From Streptomyces sp. DH-12 (GTDB lineage Bacteria > Actinomycetota > Actinomycetes > Streptomycetales > Streptomycetaceae): a DNA stretch of 64,000 bases. The stretch's first letter is position 1. Each line of letters opens with the position of its first letter. Of this stretch, positions 59,921 through 64,000 are shown piece after piece. A program made the position numbers and the translations under genes. The DNA lies in NCBI RefSeq assembly GCF_002899455.1, contig NZ_PPFB01000001.1:5982001-6046000 (forward strand), written 5' to 3'. The notes beneath the pieces were generated by a model that saw only the letters and a program-made list of their open reading frames with translations, was not told the origin of the DNA and did no database searches.

Positions 59921-60366
59921 CCGCTCACGCGGTGTGCACCGCCGCCGGAACCGGCGTGCGCGGCGCTCCGTCCAGGGGCCGTCCCGTCCGAGCCGCGCGC
60001 CCGCGTTCCGGCCGCCGGCGGCTGATTCCGCAGAGCCGCCGGACCCCTTTTCGCATGTGATCTTGATCACGGCTTCACGTGCCGACAACGATGTCCGGGC
60101 GTGCATCCCGCCCGATTCAGGAGATCACCGGCGTGCCCATGTGTCCCGGTTGGTGAGAAGCTGCACCAATCCTTCCCCGGTCATCTCTGTCGGTCCGTTC
60201 ACACCTGGTTCCACTGCGTGATGAGGCCCCGGCTCCGGGCGCCGCGAACGCTCCCGCGGACGCGGACTAATGTCGTCGCGAGAACCACACCCCTCCTTGC
60301 CCTCCGCCCTGGTGACCCCTGCCCGCGGATGACACGGAGCCGACAACGTCCTGGAGAAACTCGAGC
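59921..60366. other. Promoter region of the peptide-binding lipoprotein gene
   Basis: About 445 bases without a gene. It contains a Crp-like palindrome at 60056-60071. No intact reading frame is supported. Confidence 0.5.
60056..60071. promoter_or_regulatory. Crp-like palindrome upstream of the substrate-binding protein
   Basis: TGTGATC-TT-GATCACG matches the Crp/Fnr pattern TGTGA-N6-TCACA except the last base. It lies 296 bp before the gene start. Streptomyces Crp prefers GTG-N6-type inverted repeats, so binding is plausible. Confidence 0.55.
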
Positions 60367-61974
60367 ATGAACCGCAAGACTTTGGTGCTGGCGGCCGCAA
60401 TGGGCCTGCTCGCGCCGGTGCTCGCCGCCTGTGGTGACAGCGAGAGCGGGAGCGGCGGCGGCGATGCGATCGTCGTGGGCACCACCGACCGGTTCACCGC
60501 CTCCGAGGAAGAGGGACTCGCTCCCCTCGACCCCGCCTGGGCCTACGACGTCGGCACCTGGAACATCCTGCGGCAGACCGTCCAGACCCTCATGGTCCAG
60601 CCCCGCGGCGACGGCGAGCCGGTTCCCGAGGCCGCCGAGTCGTGCGGCTTCACCGACGCCGGCAACGAGCGGTACACCTGCACCCTGCGCGAGGGCCTGA
60701 AGTTCTCCAACGGCGACCCCATCACCGCGCAGGACGTGAAGTACTCCATCGAGCGCGCCCTCTCCCTCAAGGGCGACAGCGGTGTCTTCGCGCTGCTGTC
60801 CACCATCGACACCGTCGAGACGCAGGGCGACCGCGAGGTGATCTTCCACCTCAAGGCGGCCGACGCCACCTTCCCGTACAAGCTGTCCACCCCGGTCGCG
60901 GGCATCGTCAGCAAGGACGACTACGCCCAGGACAAGCTGCGCGAGGGCTTCGACATCGACGGCTCCGGCCCGTACACGATGGAGAGCGAGGTCAAGGACG
61001 GCACCCTGGTCCGCGCCACCTTCACCAAGAACCCCTCGTACAAGGGCGCGCTCCAGGTCAACAACGACAAGGTCGAGCTGGTCAACTACGACAGCGCCGA
61101 CGCCATGGGCGACGCGCTGGACGACGGCGAGATCGACGTCATGACCCGCAGCATGTCGCCGGAGCAGATCCAGAAGCTGGCCAACGCCACCGACGGCGAG
61201 GTCGAACTGGTGGAGTCCCCGGGTCTGGAGATCCGCTACCTGGCCTTCAACACCAAGGCCGAGTCGGTGAAGGACAAGGCCGTCCGCCAGGCGATGGCCC
61301 AGCTGATCAACCGCGACGAGCTCGTCGCCAAGGTCTACGGCAGCCAGGCCGAGCCGCTGTTCTCGCTGGTGCCCGCCGGCGTCACCGGCCACTCCAACGC
61401 CTTCTTCAACACGTACGGCGACCCGGACGTCGCCAAGGCCCGCGAGCTGCTCGAGGATGCCGGCGTCGACACGCCGGTGAAGCTCACGCTGCACTACACG
61501 ACCGACCACTACGGTCCGGCCACCAAGGCCGAGTTCGAGCAGCTCAGCAAGCAGCTCAACGACAGCGGCCTGTTCGAGACGGACATCCAGGGCACCTCCT
61601 GGAACAAGTTCCGGCCGGCCGGGCAGAAGGGCAAGTACGACGTCTACGGCATGGGCTGGTTCCCGGACTACCCGGACGCCGACGCCTTCGTCGCGCCCTT
61701 CCTCGCCGAGGACAACTTCCTCAACTCGCCCTACGTCAACACCGAGATCCGCAAGGAGCTGATCCCCGAGTCGCGCCGCCAGGCCGACCGCCTCAACGCC
61801 TCGGAGAGCTTCACGAAGATCCAGAACATCGTCGCCGACGAGGTCCCCGTGCTGCCGCTGTGGCAGGGCAAGCAGTACCTCGCCGCCCGTGACAACATCA
61901 CCGGCACCGCCTACGCGCTCAACTCCTCCTCCACGCTCCAGCTGTGGGAGCTCGGACGCGGCGTCAGCGGCTGA
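60367..61974 (+). CDS. Family 5 (peptide/nickel-type) ABC substrate-binding lipoprotein
   Basis: 535 residues. Type II signal: basic MNRKT, hydrophobic core and lipobox LAAC ending at Cys about 22. SBP_bac_5 features are present: YTCTLREGLKFSNGDPITAQDVKYSIERALS, DGSGPYTM-type loops and PDYPDADAFVAPFLAEDNFLN. Binds a peptide or similar ligand outside the cell and hands it to a permease. No permease or ATPase gene is adjacent, so it works with transporters elsewhere or as a sensor. A Crp-like site lies upstream; an unusually long hairpin follows. Confidence 0.95.
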   Translation: MNRKTLVLAAAMGLLAPVLAACGDSESGSGGGDAIVVGTTDRFTASEEEGLAPLDPAWAYDVGTWNILRQTVQTLMVQPRGDGEPVPEAAESCGFTDAGNERYTCTLREGLKFSNGDPITAQDVKYSIERALSLKGDSGVFALLSTIDTVETQGDREVIFHLKAADATFPYKLSTPVAGIVSKDDYAQDKLREGFDIDGSGPYTMESEVKDGTLVRATFTKNPSYKGALQVNNDKVELVNYDSADAMGDALDDGEIDVMTRSMSPEQIQKLANATDGEVELVESPGLEIRYLAFNTKAESVKDKAVRQAMAQLINRDELVAKVYGSQAEPLFSLVPAGVTGHSNAFFNTYGDPDVAKARELLEDAGVDTPVKLTLHYTTDHYGPATKAEFEQLSKQLNDSGLFETDIQGTSWNKFRPAGQKGKYDVYGMGWFPDYPDADAFVAPFLAEDNFLNSPYVNTEIRKELIPESRRQADRLNASESFTKIQNIVADEVPVLPLWQGKQYLAARDNITGTAYALNSSSTLQLWELGRGVSG

Positions 61975-61992
61975 CGGATCCAGCCGCCCCGC

Positions 61993-62042
61993 ACACGACG
62001 TGGGGGTGCCCTCCCGGCCGGGAGGGCACCCCCACGTCGTGT
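61993..62042. terminator. 50-bp perfect inverted repeat, bidirectional terminator
   Basis: 25-base arms from 61993-62017 and 62018-62042 are perfectly complementary, 18 bp past the binding-protein gene and 13 bp before the end of the convergent response regulator gene. Confidence 0.9.
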
Positions 62043-62055
62043 CCGCTCTCGTGAG

Positions 62056-62727
62056 CTACTGCGCGCCGGGGCGCACCAGCCCGCTCTCGTACGCGTACAC
62101 CGCGGCCTGCACGCGGTCGCGCAGTCCCAGCTTGGTCAGCACATGACCGACGTGTGTCTTCACGGTGGTCTCGCTGACGAACAGGTCGGCGGCGATCTCC
62201 GCGTTGGACAGCCCGCGCGCCACCAGCTTCAGCACCTCGACCTCGCGGTCGGTCAGCGTGTGCAGCGTGTCCGGCACCGGCTCCTCGCCGGACGGCAGGT
62301 GCGTGGCGTACTTGTCCAGCAGCCGGCGCGTGATGCTCGGCGCGAGCATCGCCTCACCGGCGGCCACCACACGGATCGCCTGTACCAGCTCGTTGGCCGG
62401 GGCGTCCTTCAGCAGGAAGCCGCTGGCTCCCGCCTTCAGCGCCTCCACCACGTACTCGTCGAGATCGAACGTGGTCAGCACCAGCACCTTCGCCGGGCCG
62501 TTCCGCTCCGGGCCGGTGATCTGGCGGGTGGCCTCCACCCCGTCCATCCGCGGCATGCGGATGTCCATCAGCACCACGTCGGGCTGCAGCGCCCGCACCT
62601 GGTCCAGGGCCTGGAGGCCGTCCCCTGCCTCGCCGACGACCGCGAGGTCCTGTTCGGCCTCCAGGATCATCCGGAATCCGGTGCGCAGCAGCGGCTGGTC
62701 GTCGACCAGTAGGACGCGGATGGCCAC
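62056..62727 (-). CDS. Orphan NarL/FixJ-type response regulator
   Basis: 223 residues from GTG 62727. Receiver domain with D9/D10, phosphoacceptor D55 in VVLMDIRMPRMDG and switch residues TTFD and K in FLLKDAPANE. The LuxR-type output domain (about 150-215) has LTDREVEVLKLVARGLSNAEIAADLFVSETTVKTHVGHVLTKLGLRDR. No sensor kinase is next to it: the adjacent upstream gene is a RecB-like nuclease, 14 bp away, so it is an orphan in this place. Confidence 0.95.
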   Translation of the reverse strand: MAIRVLLVDDQPLLRTGFRMILEAEQDLAVVGEAGDGLQALDQVRALQPDVVLMDIRMPRMDGVEATRQITGPERNGPAKVLVLTTFDLDEYVVEALKAGASGFLLKDAPANELVQAIRVVAAGEAMLAPSITRRLLDKYATHLPSGEEPVPDTLHTLTDREVEVLKLVARGLSNAEIAADLFVSETTVKTHVGHVLTKLGLRDRVQAAVYAYESGLVRPGAQ

Positions 62728-62741
62728 GTAAGTCTCCTTCG

Positions 62742-63686
<945 letters not shown>

Positions 63687-63745
63687 GACCACAGACCTTA
63701 CGGCCCGGCGCCGACAACACGGCGACCCTGTGGACGAAGGCGGAG

Positions 63746-63807
63746 GAGGAGGGTGGGAAGGAACCGGGGAGGAGGGTGGGAAGGAACCGGGGAGGAGGGT
63801 GGGAAGG
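63746..63807. repeat. 23-bp G-rich tandem repeat upstream of the nuclease gene
   Basis: Units starting GAGGAGGGTGGGAAGG begin at 63746, 63769 and 63792 (the last partial). The + strand is nearly pure purine with several GGG runs and could form a G-quadruplex in the divergent promoter region. Confidence 0.85.
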
Positions 63808-63929
63808 GAGGGGAACGAGGGGGTAGGGACAGGGGTGCGGGGCGGAAAGGGCGGCGGACGCCGCATACCATCGACCCAGGACCCTCCCGTCCGGCAGGCG
63901 CGGGAGACGCAGCGAACGAGGGGACACCG

Positions 63930-64000
63930 GTGGACGTAAGCGGCGGGCGCGGACGGCCGCGGCCCGGCAACGACGAGTCGGCCGAGCACACGGGGTCCGA
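63930..64000 (+). CDS. Start of a gene leaving the window, possibly a site-2 protease
   Basis: GTG 63930 follows GAGGGGACACCG. The 23 visible residues, VDVSGGRGRPRPGNDESAEH plus TGS, look like the disordered N-terminus of Streptomyces site-2 protease (M50) proteins found beside the RecB-like gene; this recognition is from memory and weak. The gene continues beyond base 64000. Confidence 0.5.
   Translation, partial: MDVSGGRGRPRPGNDESAEHTGS

Overview
The window is a stretch of a Streptomyces chromosome. The DNA is extremely GC-rich with strong G/C at third codon positions. It carries soxR, short and long chaplins (chpH, chpC), mycothiol ligase mshC, the glycerol operon with gylR, cobalamin-dependent metH, and gluconate genes. 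From memory this gene order matches the conserved core region around SCO1650-SCO1716 of S. coelicolor. There is no phage, plasmid, IS element, integrase or CRISPR array; the region looks like vertically inherited core chromosome with a few decayed spots.

Left part (1-13.9 kb): the end of an unknown gene; a lone C-terminal specificity module of a type ISP restriction/modification enzyme, a GntR/UTRA regulator and hmgA (tyrosine/homogentisate degradation) in one leftward run; a lipoprotein, a TetR regulator and a molybdopterin oxidoreductase going rightward; a small membrane protein; short tandem repeats; an ABC ATPase with an unusual insertion; an aldehyde dehydrogenase plus alcohol dehydrogenase pair; and an ArsR regulator.

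13.9-25.4 kb is a lipid/acyl-CoA zone. It has TetR plus acyl-CoA dehydrogenase, YiaA, TetR with a MaoC hydratase, soxR, the frameshifted remains of an RNA ligase, a NamZ-type muramidase, an SDR with TetR, and an operon of an ACAD11-like acyl-CoA dehydrogenase with its kinase-like partner. Three operator families can be read by eye and tie several of these genes together.

25.4-38.7 kb: quinone oxidoreductase, a Nudix/DUF202 operon, an unknown gene with an APC permease, gluconate uptake (gntP, gntK, gntR), an HxlR/RidA divergent pair with a perfect palindrome between them, YchJ, tRNA-Leu(GAG), an M20 peptidase, and the two chaplins that help coat aerial hyphae.

38.7-64 kb: a RecD-like protein that has lost its Walker A site, coupled to an aldo/keto reductase; an F420-type LLM oxidoreductase; a ferritin-like protein; CorA; an actinobacterial trio (histidine phosphatase, DUF3090, PI-kinase-like SCO1664 family) leading into mshC; PAC2; the glpF-glpK-glpD operon with gylR; metH; an HAD phosphatase; a solitary peptide-binding lipoprotein; an orphan NarL-type response regulator; a RecB-like nuclease; and the first codons of a gene leaving the window, probably a site-2 protease.

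The most interesting ideas are: the trio beside mshC as a source for the unidentified mycothiol phosphatase; a bacterial two-gene version of ACAD11 under a shared operator; the ATPase-dead RecD-like protein; and the decayed RNA ligase.
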